DNA of 64,000 nucleotides from Aselliscus stoliczkanus. Lineage: Eukaryota; Chordata; Mammalia; Chiroptera; Hipposideridae. The notes below the pieces were generated by a model that saw only the letters and a list, made by a program, of their open reading frames with translations, had not been told where the DNA came from and did no database searches. The DNA lies in contig CM066738.1 in the NCBI GenBank assembly GCA_033961575.1, forward strand, positions 67,999,478-68,063,477, written 5' to 3'. This document shows, piece by piece, positions 34,656-46,377 of this stretch (its first letter is position 1; every line of letters starts with the position of its first letter). The translations under genes were made by a program, and so were the position numbers.

Positions 34656-34924
34656 ATATATATAATGGCAGAGCGAAAGCTATAACCTAAAGGAAAAATT
34701 AGTTATTGAAATTTTCTCAAGGGCTTGTTATACTGATAGGATGCAATGCTTCTTTTAAAAACCGAGGTTTCTTGGAGAAGCCATTATTCTATGAAATAAT
34801 GAAAGTTATAGTGGACTGCCACATTTAGGCAAAGGTCATCATTTCATCCTGTGTCCTTGAGAAAGAACTGGTCGTGGTCCTTCTCCTCCCTTCTCTTCTC
34901 CTTTCTCTCTCTCTCCTCCTGGAA
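34656..34924. other. Unannotated sequence
   Basis: Nothing recognised; a C/T-rich tract lies at 34876-34920. Confidence 0.4.
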
Positions 34925-35035
34925 TACAAACTTGTGAAAGCCATATGATATTTATCTTTTTCTCCCATGATCTAACATAGTGCCTGACACATAATAGTTG
35001 TTCAACAAGTGTTAGTTGAACTGGAACAAGAAAAA
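34925..35035 (+). mobile_element. L2 LINE 3' end
   Basis: 'acatagtgcctgacacataatagttgttcaacaagtg' with 'ttagttgaactgg' is the L2 3' terminal motif. Confidence 0.75.
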
Positions 35036-36429
35036 CATCCAGATTAAACCAATCCACTCATTTTCTCTTACTTGCTGAGTGATATTAGGATGAAAAGAAG
35101 GGAGAAGGTTTCTCTTACTATCATTTTCCTGCCTCCACAGCCCCTCAAGAACAGTTCAGAAATGCAGTCACTTACTCTTACATAATGGTAAAGTGATGAG
35201 CCATGCACTCTGAAATTTTAGGTCTTGGTCCTGGTCTTAAGAGAGTCCTCAGGACTACAGAGAGCAAAGCAATTTCACATTGGCATAGAATTTTCCAATT
35301 CTCAGGATTTCATCCCCATATCTTCTCCAGAGGACAACGGGTTCTCCTTTACTATGAACTCCTCTCCCACTCTCCTCAGTTTTCAATCTTAAAACATCTA
35401 GTATTAAGCATAAAGAAATATGGAAAGGCTGAGATAAGAGACCACACCTCATTCAAACCAGGGGAGCTTGGTCCATAATGATGTCATACACCTAAAAATG
35501 GCAATTTGTGAAGTCTGAGATTTCAGTCTGGTCTAATTCAGAATACAAGTGTTGTGTTAGAATGCTTCTACATGTGGTCACTCACTCCCTGCAAAAAACC
35601 CATAGAAGTTACCACTACTCAGGATAATGAGTATGATTCTAGTAGTTACCTATTTCATTTATTCAATTAGCTATTACTCCATTCCTTCTGAAATAATAAA
35701 TGTTAGAAACTACAAAGGTGTCCCATGATTGTGATTTGTGTCATAGCCTGCCAACCTACTGACATCTCCTGACTGACACCAATACTAGAATAGCAAAAGA
35801 AGACCCAGAAGCTTCTGCTCACTCATCAGAGGTGGGCGAAGTCAAGCCAATGAGTGTGTATACTTAAATCCAGGCCTGACAACGGAAAGGGAGTGGACAC
35901 AGGTAAGGCTGAATGAACACCACTCCAATTAATTTATCATTATGATGCTATGTACCTGCAAAACATCCCAACTACTCCACGAGCAGCTCTAGAGCCTCAA
36001 GGCCAATATCCACCCTTCTAGGAGACTGCAATCTACAGATTCTTAAAATGTCTCTTTTCTCTTTTTACTATTTCAGGATTTCAAAAGGAAAGAGGCAGTT
36101 GCTTGTGGCAGTGTTTCAGAAGTTGTCAATACTTCCCTGCACCTGACTCCTCCTTTCTGGTAAGCCTGTTGTGTTGATAAGATTCCAGGTGTGTCCTTTC
36201 ATGAAGGATGGAGGTAAGATGGTGGTCTGACGGTGGGCCAAATATATAGACTAAGAAAGTTCAAAGGTAATGGTTGGAGCAAGATCAAGTGGTGACTTTC
36301 CAGCAGCCACCATTTTGGATTTTTCTACATCTTTAATCCGTCTGCTAAGAAACTCCTAAGGGAAATACAAGAACAGTGTAATCCATTTTCAAACTTCTAA
36401 CTAAATCTTGTTGGCTCGGCACTGTCACC
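35036..36429. other. Unannotated, apparently single-copy sequence
   Basis: About 1.4 kb with no recognised repeat, exon or RNA. The 91-codon (35203-35478) and 65-codon frames overlap antisense to each other and look like chance. Confidence 0.4.
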
Positions 36430-36835
36430 AGGTAATAATACCAATGCTTACTACATGTCACACTGTATTGAGTTCTTTAAATGCTTAGACATATCATATA
36501 ATTCTTACTAAAGTTTTACCAGATATTTATATTATTAATTATTACTATCCTCTTTTATATATAATAAGTCCCCTACTTACGAACGAGTTCCTTTCAGGGA
36601 GAACGTTCGTAAGTCGGATTCGTTCCTAAGTCCGACTTGAATGCATGATTGGCTGCATCTATGAAAGCTCACAACTCAAATGTTCATAAGTCAGGGACTT
36701 ACTGTATAAGGAAACTGAGGCATAGAAGTACTGCTAATAAGTGGAGGTGGAATTCAAACCACACTTCTCAGGCTCCATGTCCCTAGTGTTTGACCATTCT
36801 GCAATGGTGCTTCACAGAAAACAAAACCTGCAATG
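36430..36835 (-). mobile_element. MIR SINE split by a Tigger MITE
   Basis: Antisense MIR: 'ttgagttctttaaatgctta', 'ttattattaattattactatcctc' on the left and 'aggaaactgaggcatagaag', 'gtggaattcaaaccacactt' on the right. Removing 36562-36704 restores a continuous MIR order. Confidence 0.88.
36562..36704. mobile_element. Tigger-group palindromic MITE, 143 bp
   Basis: TA flanks at 36560-36561 and 36705-36706. The left end has aagtcccctacttacgaac and the right end gttcataagtcagggactta, which are inverted repeats. Inside, gttcgtaagtcggattcg and its partner make the element largely palindromic. Non-coding. Confidence 0.9.
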
Positions 36836-38185
36836 TTTAGCCAAGATTCAGAATACACTGTTATTCCTGTACATCCTTACCTCTTATCTTCAACTCAAAC
36901 AACAGAGGAGGCAGAAAAACTAGCAAGTCTACTGAGCACAAAACAGAAATGTCAGAAATTAGGTTGTAAGCTTCAACAGAAATATGGGCATTAAGGTCCT
37001 TTGGGTTGCTTTATTTCCAAAATATGTCAGGAGAGGCTGCTGTAGGTCTTTGTAAACCTGACCATGGAACATAATGTAAGGTTGAGGTCCATGGTGTTTT
37101 AATTGTCACCTGAGGACTCTGGCCCACAAAGAGAAAGCATTCCTCCTTCCTGCTGTCTTCCCACTGAATGGCAGAAAAGTGAAAGATGTGATGATTCTGT
37201 TTTCTGTCACTAATCAGGACTGCAAACTCCCATGGAGGCTATGAGAATAGGATCTCAGACAGTAAAGAGCTGGATGTCACAGCTTCAACAATGTGAGAAA
37301 AAAGAAAAACAGATCTGCAGGAGCCTGGGGATCAGAATGTAAGAGAATATGAAATGTTCTTGGTTTCAGTCACATATACAAATTATGACCCAGCTGGGAT
37401 TCATCAGAAATTTTTTGTGGGCCAACTTTTCAGTGAAATGCTTTGCTCAGTCTGGAGAAGTGTGAAGAACTGGCAGCTGACTTATGATGGCTTGTTTTGA
37501 GTTTAAGTCTGGGTTCATCCTAGCAGTTTACATTTCCAGGGCCCTTCAATGCCCAGCTGAATCAGCAACTGCAACCACAAGGCTCCAATGGAGAAGTGTG
37601 TTACTGGAGACATCATACTCAATTAAGCCATATTTTGGCTTCCAAAGCAAAATCCTAAGTAGTGTGCTCCTCTCTAAATGCCACAGGATAACTTTGCATA
37701 ACCATTAGAACCAGCCCGCTGCTGTGTCCCCTTCTTGAATTCTTAGATTTATTCTGGAAAAACCTCCAGTGAGGGCACCTAGTCATGGGTGCTAGGAACT
37801 CTGCTACCAACTTCCCAAGGCCATCTCATTACCCTTCTTAAGTAACACAGTGAGAGTAGTAAGATACATAAACTGGTCACAGATGGGTTGGCTGGCTTAC
37901 CCATATCAATGTTGCAAACTAACACAGCTAGGATCCAAGTCACTTTACAACACAGATGAGGGCCTACTCTACACCAGGCACTGTGTTTCTCCAAGATGAC
38001 TAAGACAATGCCCCATCCTCAGGAATTGACAGTCTACAAGGGTGTGCCTCATTTCATGGGTTCCAAGTCGAAATTTTTGGCTACTTTTTAAAATGCCTTA
38101 ACTACTCCAAAACATGTGTGGTCTGTATTATTCATTTGGGAAGTAGCACAGATTATATGGAATGATGTTCCTCTTCCAACTATAT
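36836..38185. other. Unannotated, apparently single-copy sequence
   Basis: About 1.3 kb; 37960-38040 ('ggcctactctacaccaggcac', 'caggaattgacagtctacaag') is a piece of the ancient repeat seen at 32755. No gene features. Confidence 0.4.
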
Positions 38186-38310
38186 TTCTTGGCCTTATTT
38201 ATAACTGGAGTTTAAGCTATTTGAAGGCAAAGTCTATGTGTCAATGGTCCCCTTTCTGTTCCCCATTCCGAGCATTGTATTCTTCGTTTAATGGGCGTAC
38301 TTAGTAGGAG
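38186..38310 (+). mobile_element. Probable L2 LINE 3' fragment
   Basis: 'aagctatttgaaggcaaagtctatgtgtc' and 'ccattccgagcattgtattc' follow the L2 3'UTR order. Confidence 0.5.
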
Positions 38311-38494
38311 TTTTTTGATACTATTGTTGGTGGTGGTATGGAGAACGATTGTGATTGGTACTGAGTAGATAAACAAAAGGGCTAGAGACAATTTGTTCTC
38401 TCAATACCAACAAGAAAGTGTGTTTGTAAGGACATATAATATGATTAAAACTCATTTAAGAAAAACACTACAAACTAGTAACCTGCAATTCAGA

Positions 38495-38742
38495 GTACAG
38501 GTTCTTGAGCCATACTGTCTACATTTGAAAGCCATTCCCAACATCTGTTTATTAGTTGTGTAACTTTAAGCATGTTACTTAATTTCTCTTTGCCTCAGCT
38601 TACTTGTCTCTAAAATGGGAATAATAATAGTAAAACCTATTTTTGTGAAGACTGTGCAAATTAACACATATAAAACACTTAGAATAGTGTCTAACACACA
38701 ATAAGTGTTTGAAAAAAGTTAACTCTTGCTATTATAGTCAAA
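38495..38742 (+). mobile_element. MIR SINE
   Basis: Nearly full: 'gtacaggttcttgagcca', 'tagttgtgtaactttaagca', 'cctcagcttacttgtctct', 'ataataatagtaaaacctat', 'aatagtgtctaacacacaataag'. Confidence 0.93.
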
Positions 38743-39162
38743 TAATTTTGCTTCAGTGCAGCTAGTGCATAGTCATAAGACTGGCAGAGACAAATCACAG
38801 GCCAACAAACACTATTCATGAACTTATTTTAAATACTAACTTCTAAATGATATCCTGGGTTTTACATACATTAGTTCAACACTTTTTCATCTATAGAATA
38901 ATAATTTAATCAACAAATATTTATTAAGCTCCCATTATGTGCTAGAAGACAAATGTGACTTTTCTCACAGAGCTCACAGTCTAGGGGTGAATTTAGCACA
39001 GAAAGTAAAGGGACAAGGGACAACACAAGGTACAATGAAATATCAACAAGGGACATATAACCCATCCTTGGGGGGGGTGGTCAAAGGAGCTCTCTTGGAA
39101 AGGCCACATCTGTACCAAATTTTTAAGAATAAGAAATGAACCAGATAAAGAAGGGAGGGAGA
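38743..39162. other. Unannotated sequence
   Basis: 38905-38990 ('caacaaatatttattaagctccc') is probably another ancient repeat start. Otherwise nothing recognised. Confidence 0.35.
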
Positions 39163-39623
39163 GGGCTGGCCGACTGGCTCATTAGTTAAGAGCTGGTTTG
39201 GGATGCCAGCAGCCCCAGTTTGGATCCCACATATGAGAGCCAATGACATTGCCCTCTACAGCTAAGATGGTGAACAACAGCTCCACTTGGAGCTGGGCTG
39301 CTGTGAGTCCCTGGGATGGTATAACTGCAGGCCCCGCTGCAATGGGCTCCCATAGGCTACAGTGAGTGGCCGGCAGCCAGCGTGAGCAGCTGGAAGCCGG
39401 TGTGAGCTGCCAAGAGCCTCTGTGAGAGGCCATCCAGAGGCCAGGGACTGATCTGCCTCGCTAGAGAAGAGCACAATGATGATACCAACATGGGCCAGTG
39501 AAGCAATGTCCTCCACAACTAGACTGAAGGGCAAAAGGACAGCAACTTCTCTGTTCCCTTCCCCAGTTCCCCAACGCTGTTCCCCTCCTCCAATTCTCCA
39601 ATAAAATCTTTAAAAAAAAAAAA
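39163..39623 (+). mobile_element. Long composite tRNA-derived SINE, about 460 bp
   Basis: TSD agaagggagggaga on both sides (about 39149-39162 and 39624-39637). Head 'gactggctcattagttaag' with B-box-like 'gtttggatccc'. The body has degenerate 20-mer tandem units of the type 'gtgagtggccggcagccag', then 'ctccacaactagactgaag'. The tail is caataaaatctttaaaa (AATAAA plus TCTTT). Related copies: 43786-44053, 46378-46834, 62378-62975. Confidence 0.92.
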
Positions 39624-39637
39624 AAGAAGGGAGGGAG

Positions 39638-40289
39638 AAAATGATGAAAGCAATAATTACATTTATAATTATAATACTATATGTCTTCATATACCTTATG
39701 CAATTTATAAAATGTTGTGATATCAATTGCCTCATTTAGTTAAATGGTGATTGGTCCAAAATGTGGGCACACAAGATATACCAGACCAATCAGGGTCCTT
39801 CCTGATTCTTCTCACAGAGCATGCTTCCCAACCTAAGGTCAACTTGCTACTCTCTGACACACCTAGGCTCCCAGCCCCATTCTATCCCCATGCCAAACAT
39901 CTTCAAACAACTACCTGTATTCTGTCAGCAATGGTTACTCAGATGTGAATCTTAACATTGTCCGTCTGCACATCTCAGACAAGGTGCTACCCTCCAGCAA
40001 GTGGTCAGAAAGGTCTTTAAACTATTTCTATACCCCACCCCCATACTTTTCTCTTTCCAGGTACAAATTCTCCTTCATCAGCAAAGGCAATTCCTCCTGG
40101 GCCACAGCTCCCTACTTACTACTGTTGCCAAAGACACCAGAAATTAACTTGGCTTCCACACTACACAAAGCACTAGAAAATAACAATGCAACCTCACAGT
40201 GTTTTAGCCCCTTACCATATTTCAGGTTCAAATGATTTTTCTCATTGATGGTTTTAACAATATGGGAATTTGGTAATGCAATTTGAATA
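39638..40289. other. Unannotated sequence
   Basis: No recognised repeat or gene. The 96-codon frame 39945-40235 has no motif. Confidence 0.4.
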
Positions 40290-40405
40290 GATATTTTCAC
40301 CCCATTTTACAGAGAACACAATGATTTATTCACAGTTACCAGACTGTAAGTGACAGAGCCAGGCAACAACCCCATGCATCTTGCCTGTTACACTCTGAGA
40401 AGAGG
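40290..40405 (-). mobile_element. MIR SINE fragment
   Basis: 'ccccattttacagagaac', 'cacagttaccagactgtaag', 'gacagagccaggcaacaac' is antisense MIR. Confidence 0.7.
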
Positions 40406-41550
40406 ACCAATAGTATAAGGATCTGAATCCCAAACCAAAAATAAAAATCATTTAAGTTTAAAACTTTGATTATTTTTTTCCTTCATACTTCATACTTCAT
40501 TACTTTTTTCTGGAATATATGATGCTTGGTTTTAATAAATACATATTATGTTTGGAGAGAAATAATTTAATACTTATCTTCTTTGGATAAAAAGTCCAAA
40601 TGTCCCCAAAATGACATAATTCATTTTCACTAAGAGCTCTATGTGGGTGAGTGGCAGTGGCTCTTATGCAAACCATTTCTTATCTGATACCTTGAAATGA
40701 AAAGACAGGAGTAGCAAAAAATTGACAGGTGGAAAATGTTTCTCCAAAGTAAGGACTTCAGACATGGTTTTTGGAGTGATATGTCTGAGCGTCTCCTACA
40801 CTTGAAGCTTCCTGGTGGATAAGTCAGAAAACTCCAGAGAAAAATATTTTCTTCCCAGTTCCTTCCCTATGGGAGATTTTAAATATTGATCACTTTCTTG
40901 TTAGAGAAGCAGTGTTCCTTTGGAAGGCAGAGTTTTATCATTTTCTTCAAAACAACCACTAACAGCCAAGAGAGTTGAGCATTGCAATCATTAAATGGAA
41001 CCATTTTGGTGGTATCCTTGGAGCCCTGAGAAGACATGATGGAAAAACAAAGTGACAGAACCTCAAGGAGTGGCAGATAACTGGGGACTGTACCACAGAA
41101 CCCCTGTACCCTGTGCCTCCCGCAAAGAGCCAAAGAATGCTTTCTTTCTTTAACTGAAAAGCTGAAACAATAACAGAATTATGACAGTGACGCTCCACAC
41201 TCTAGCCTCCAGGGGTTATTGTTAAATGTTGTAGCTATTTCTCCAATCAACAAGTCTCTAAGGACCCAAGCTAAAATAATTCTTCTCCAGCCGGAGCTTT
41301 CATAATCCTTGCCAAATACAGATAACACCTTTTGACAGAATATTTTAGGATCTTGACATTCCTTGACAAATCTGTTATTGTTTTTTGAAAAACAAAAAAC
41401 AACAACAAAAAAAACCTTAACTGTCATGGCTTTTTACAAAACTTTCTTTTAATTCCAAGAGCAAAAAGTATTTCTTTTAATACCTCACAGGTAAGAAATG
41501 CACATAACCTGCATGACTTATGAAGCACCCATTAATAATACTTATTTTTT
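40406..41550. other. Unannotated, apparently single-copy sequence
   Basis: No repeat, exon or RNA recognised. Open frames on the minus strand (79-84 codons) overlap and show no domain. Confidence 0.4.
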
Positions 41551-41622
41551 TTCCTATAAAATCATCTATTTTTCTTCCTATAAAATCATCTATTTTTCTT
41601 TCTATAAAATCATCTATTTTTC
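41551..41622. repeat. 24-bp unit tandem repeat, three copies
   Basis: The unit t-t-c-c-tataaaatcatctatttttc occurs at 41551-41574, 41575-41598 and 41599-41622, with one c-to-t change in the third. The period is divisible by three, so frames on both strands read through it. This explains the 62-83 codon frames here. Confidence 0.95.
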
Positions 41623-42089
41623 CATTTCTGTACAGTTTACAAACACACAGAAAAGGAAGGATGAAGTCAGGTGTGGGCAGGAAAAGGCCCAGAAAACAAC
41701 TCAAATAGAAGGGTTTATACTCTGTTCAAAGATATATATATGTATATAGAATATTCATGTGAATAAGAACAGAATCATGTATTATATATTCAGCATACTT
41801 ACATATATAATGTACTAGGCAGGATATTAAAATCCCACAGAAAAGATATTAATGTATTATTTTTAAATTCCCTTAATTTACCAAGTACAGTTGATCCTTG
41901 AACAACACGGGGGATATGGGACCCAACCCCTGTGTAGTAAAACGTCCACATATAACTTCGGATTCCCCAAAAACTTAATTAACTATAGTTGGCCCTTCAC
42001 AGCCACAATTCAACCAAACGCAGATCAAAAACAGCATGAGGTGTGACCGAAAAACATGGTGAATGTTTAAATTTTAAAAAATTATTACA

Positions 42090-42205
42090 GGGCCCGCCGA
42101 GTGGCGAGGTGGTTAATCACTGGCTTGGGAAGCCAGCGGCCCCGGTTCGGGTCCCACATATGAGGGCCAGTGACACTGCCCTAAAAAACAAAACAAAACA
42201 AAACA
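42090..42205 (+). mobile_element. Short tRNA-derived SINE in Tigger MITE
   Basis: TSD aaaaaattattaca on both sides (about 42075-42088 and 42206-42219). Head 'ccgccgagtggcgaggtgg', B-box ggttcgggtcccac, tail of (aaaac)n. Confidence 0.93.
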
Positions 42206-42235
42206 AAAAATTATTACACTAAAAGACACATTGAC

Positions 42236-42936
42236 GACTTCCAGTAAAATGGCAGAATAGACAGACGCTGTGCTAACTGCCTCCCAGGATCACATCAAAA
42301 AATTTATACAACGCAGTATAAGCTGGGAGGAGGGTGGGGATCCAAGGCTGCATGCAGGCACACGCACACATGCACTTCTGCACCAATTCCACCCGACCAA
42401 TGAGGTCCTGGACCTGACCGTCTGACAAAATGGCGCACTCCTGTATACCACTCATGTGCAAGCAAGCTCCACACCAGGGGGATAACAGTCCCAAAACCTC
42501 CAGCTTTTGCACCAAAGGTGCTCAGTTCAGTCTGTCCCACAGGCTCCTGGGCCCTGCTCACACAGCTACTCCCTCCACCAGGAATGGGGTGAGTGCTCAC
42601 TGGAGAGTGAGCCCATGTGCCAGCCCCACTGATTCTCTAGCTGCTCTCAGCCTCACTGAGCTGGGCAAAGAGAGTCCTCACTAATTTCTACTGTCAGCTA
42701 TTGTGGAACTCCTCTTCCCGGCAAAGGAACTCTGGGCTGCAGAGCTTGGTGTGCAGCCGGGGGGTCTCTCCCCCAACCAGAGAAGCCTCCCCACGGCTGA
42801 GGTGCCCCTCACAGGGTTTGCCCTTTCTTATCTCTGCCCCGCCTACCAGACTTGACGTGGCCTGCTCTTTAAGTTCTTCATTTAGAGGTTCTGTTCATCT
42901 AGTGTTCCGGGGACTTCCGGAATGCTCATGCTCCTT
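42236..42936. mobile_element. L1 5'UTR fragment with internal inversion
   Basis: 42236-42304 is the start of the L1 5'UTR in plus orientation ('gacttccagtaaaatggc', 'agacgctgtgctaactgcc'). From about 42305 the sequence is the same 5'UTR in minus orientation, paralleling 49445-50065 of HAL1-like copy 2 ('ggagggtggggatccaagg', 'aaaacctccagcttttgcac'), up to 'gtgttccggggacttcc'. No ORF1 or 3' end is present. This is not an ordinary 5' truncation. Confidence 0.8.
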
Positions 42937-43112
42937 CCTGTAGGTGCAAAGCATGTTTACCAAAAGGGCTTATGTAACAGAGCCCAGTGCCTGCACAGCA
43001 GGCTCCAAAGGCAAGGCTCCTGTCAAAAGGGCTGAGTGTATTTGTTGAATAGAACCTGCTTATAAGTGGACTTGTGCAATTCAAACCGTGTTGTTCAAGG
43101 GTTGAGTGTATA

Positions 43113-43785
43113 CAAAAGTAGCAAAATAGTTTATCTTGGTATTACTAATTACCAAGGACACTCAAGCAACCAAAAACAAAGCAGTCATTTCAAACATGAG
43201 CTTATTCAAATTTGTTTCTGACCCATAACATCTTTTTTCAAACTGCATTCCTGAGTCAAAGTGGTTTGGAAATGCTACAAACCATTTCCCTCTTTTGCAG
43301 AAGCACAGAAAGAGAGCTGTATAACCTACCATTTAAACTAGCTGTTTAATCTAGCATGTTTTAAACTTATTTAATTACTGAACATATTATTCATTGAATA
43401 TCTTTTAATTTCTTATGAAATGTTTCATAATAAACAACAAAAATAACAAATTATCAACAATGTTTGGAAAATGCTGGCCTAAAAATTTAGTTAGCGCCAA
43501 GAAGTTTTAAGAATTTTTAAATGCTGTATATAAATATATTTTTATTTTGTTCTTGTTTTTTGAAATTTCCTTTTGGGAGACTACTTTATTATCTCTATGT
43601 TGATATAGAGAACGTATGTTAACATATAATTTAAACTTGTTGATTTCATTTCCATTTATCAAGTTCTAGTAACATAAAAATATATACCCATTTACTAAGC
43701 GTTTTCATTTTCACACAATAGTAATATTTTCTATTTCTCAAAAAGAAGTTCAAAGCACTTGGTTACTCGTTTTCATAACACCACT
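43113..43785. other. Unannotated sequence
   Basis: AT-rich, no recognised feature. Confidence 0.4.
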
Positions 43786-44053
43786 GGACGGCTACTCACA
43801 GAGGCTCTTGGCAGCTCACACTGACTGCCAGCCACTCACTGTAGTTTATGGCAGCCCACTGCAGCAGGGGCTGCAGCCTAAGCCCTCGCTGGTAACTCAC
43901 AGCAGTCCAGCTCCAGGTCAAGCTGTTGTTCACCATCTTAGCTGTAGAGGGCAGTGTCACTGGCCCTCATATGTGGGATCCAAACTGGGGCCCTGCTGCT
44001 CAGAGCTGGCATCCCAAGCCAGCACTTAACCAACACGCCACTCGGCTAGCCCT
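43786..44053 (-). mobile_element. Long composite SINE, lacking its 3' tail
   Basis: Minus-strand head 'gctagccgagtggcgtgttgg' at 44053 and body with the 'gtgagtggctggcagtcag'-type tandem units. It stops near 43786, before the 'aactagactgaag' and AATAAA tail seen in related copies. No clear TSD; probably a partial reverse transcript or later deletion. Confidence 0.82.
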
Positions 44054-45030
44054 AGAAAGCGCATTTTAGAAAAGTGAGTCACAAGCAAAGTTAGAAATAA
44101 AACTCACTTACTGAGCTTTCAAAATGTAATCTTTCATCCAGGTGGCAATGTTACTCTACAAATATTAAGTGTGGTTCTCTCTGTGTGTGGCCTTCTCCTT
44201 GGGAAAAAATAAAAATAAAAAACAAGTGAAAAGTACTATCAATGGAATCTTCTTCACAATAGAAACATTTGATCTAGGATCTCTCCTGCAAAGATTCTGA
44301 ACAACAAGCTAAGGGAGCAACCCCCTTTAGGCCTCCAGGCAGGAGGAGAAAGTACTTGGAGATATAAATCTAATGGTAAGTCAGAAAAGCTTAGTAGCAG
44401 CCATCAATTTACAGCCATCTACTTCCTTTTCACAGCTACCTCTTGCATAGTCATTTGCTCTAGGCCACAAAGTAAAACACACAACAGCTAAATCAGTTGA
44501 AATCATTTTAAATCTTTTAAAATAATAGAATTTTCTGTATTCATTGAATATACTTAGAAGAGGTAATGATTATTAAGTCAGAGTTATTGTTGTTATTCTC
44601 ACTTTCAAATGGTTTGGAGACTATAATTTAAGGAAAATCTTCCTAATAGCTTTCCCAGTTCCTTACATCCTCCTACACACATACTGAATTATCTTCCAAA
44701 GCCTGCCAAGACATAGCTATTCCTTTTGGAAAAAAAAAAATCAAAACAAAGACTTTGGGGGTTTTCTTTTGTAACATTTTCATTTTTAACATTTAACCTC
44801 GCCACCTGGTGGATTTTGCCCAATGGAAATGCTTATTTGGACAAAGCCATTTGTGTCTCCATTCCCAAGACAATAACAACCCAGTCTCTGATGCTCTCAT
44901 TTCCACACCTAAGTACTTAGTCCTCATCTCTAAACTCAAGCTAATTCTTGGCCAATTCTTTTACTATTCAAAGGAAATTTAGAGATCCATAGGCTGAAGT
45001 TTGATGCTGGAATAATGCTCAATTCCTCTA
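44054..45030. other. Unannotated, apparently single-copy sequence
   Basis: No recognised repeat or gene. The 64-codon frame 44726-44920 has no context. Confidence 0.4.
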
Positions 45031-45515
45031 TCACTTGTGCTCTCCTGCTTTTTTGAGGCTTCCTGGGAACTCAAATCTAGTCCCAGAATATCAGGCCAAA
45101 GCTAGGCTCAGCTTTTGGCTGCTCCACCCCTCCAGATGCCACCCACTGTCTTCTTTGTTTCAATATATTTCTATCTTCTGCACACACTACTTCTGTTCTT
45201 GTGTTCTGCCAGATCATCCAGACCATTTCTCATCGCCAGCTGCCAGGCATGATTCTCAAAGACCTGGCTGCCCTGAATACCAAGTTTGTTCTCCAGTACC
45301 TTCCTTGGCCACCTGAACAGTCCATTAAAGTACTAAGTTACAAGCACTTGTGTATAAGCATCTAGAATGTTCAACTGTTCCAAAGACACTGAAAGTCTGG
45401 AAGAACCTGTCTGAAAGTTTCACTAGCCCAACAGTAGAACCCACAGTGCCAAGTACAGAGAAGATGCTCAATACATACATATTGAAAGAACAGATGAGCA
45501 CTTGTCACTACATAG
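45031..45515 (+). mobile_element. Probable L2 LINE 3' region
   Basis: The end is L2-like: 'cagtgccaagtacagagaagatgctcaatacatacat' (45448-45484). The preceding C/T-rich part ('cctccagatgccaccc', 'tctgttcttgtgttctgcc') is compatible with the L2 3' region but weakly so. The 93-codon frame 45035-45316 is inside and I do not call it. Confidence 0.45.
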
Positions 45516-45599
45516 ATACCTCCCACCCCAACCTCTGGCCTTTTCCTGTGAAACTGACCATCAGGCATCAATAAAGAGAAGCTGAATCATCAGATTGTG

Positions 45600-45840
45600 G
45601 TGTGGTGACTCACAGCACAGACTTTGGATTCAGATTTTCTTGCTTCTATCCGATGCCCATCACTTACTGGCTATATAATCTTTGGAAGGTTACTTGGTCT
45701 TCCTAACCTCAATGTTCACATTGGTAAAATGGGGAGATAATCGCTTACCTCATTAGGATTCTGAAAGAACTAAATAAGATGATCCACTGAGCAAGTACCT
45801 AGGTTAGAGCTGACACTAGATAAATGTTAACTGTTATTAG
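45600..45840 (+). mobile_element. MIR SINE
   Basis: Consensus order from 'cacagcacagactttggattc' through 'tggctatataatctttggaag', 'aaaatggggagataatcgc' to 'agataaatgttaactgttatta'. Confidence 0.93.
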
Positions 45841-46377
45841 CATTAAGCACTTTCCTATCAGTTACACCCAAAAAGTGAATAAGAAATAAACAAAACAACA
45901 ACTGGTCCCTGACAGTGTCAAAATAGACTGTGCTTAACTGTTGTATTTTTTTCCTTTTACTTTTATTCCTCACTTTCACCGTATTTGCTAGTGGCAGACG
46001 ACCATGACACCATGATGACCAGCAAGTCAACACTGCAGCATTTCTTAGTTGTTGAACACCACCTGGCTAAATAACTATTATATTTGCCATTGAAACTGGC
46101 AATTACTATTGTTGTTTAGTGCACACAACAATACACTGTTGTCTAAGTAACTATCTTAGAAGATAACGCCTGGCACACCACAAAGCTAGTTTCCCTCATT
46201 AAGCCACTCAGCCTATTAAAACTCATGGTGACCCAAATCACTGAACAATCGATAAAGATCTAGATATCCATTTTCAGCCAAAGCTACCCAAATATTGAGT
46301 GTGGGTTTAGAGACATGGGCTTAATACCATGCCGTTTTCTTCTGTGCAGTAATGGCCAGTGTGGGTAAACACAAGTA
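45841..46377. other. Unannotated sequence
   Basis: No recognised feature. Confidence 0.4.

Larger units (their letters stand above)
41888..43108. mobile_element. Tigger-group DNA transposon MITE, invaded
   Basis: Left end cagttgatccttgaacaac after TA (41886-41887). The right end gttgttcaagggttgagtg, before TA (43109-43110), is its inverted repeat. Internal 'cacatataacttcggattcccc' and 'cttataagtggacttgtgc' fit the family. It is interrupted by a short SINE (42090-42205) and an L1 5'UTR piece (42236-42936). Without these it would be about 0.4 kb. Confidence 0.85.

Noticed and set aside
45213..45330. Protein-like stretch near 'agatcatccagaccatttc' considered as a processed pseudogene or exon
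   Set aside because: No known family recognised, no splice sites or poly(A) tail, and the right-hand sequence continues into an L2-like 3' end.
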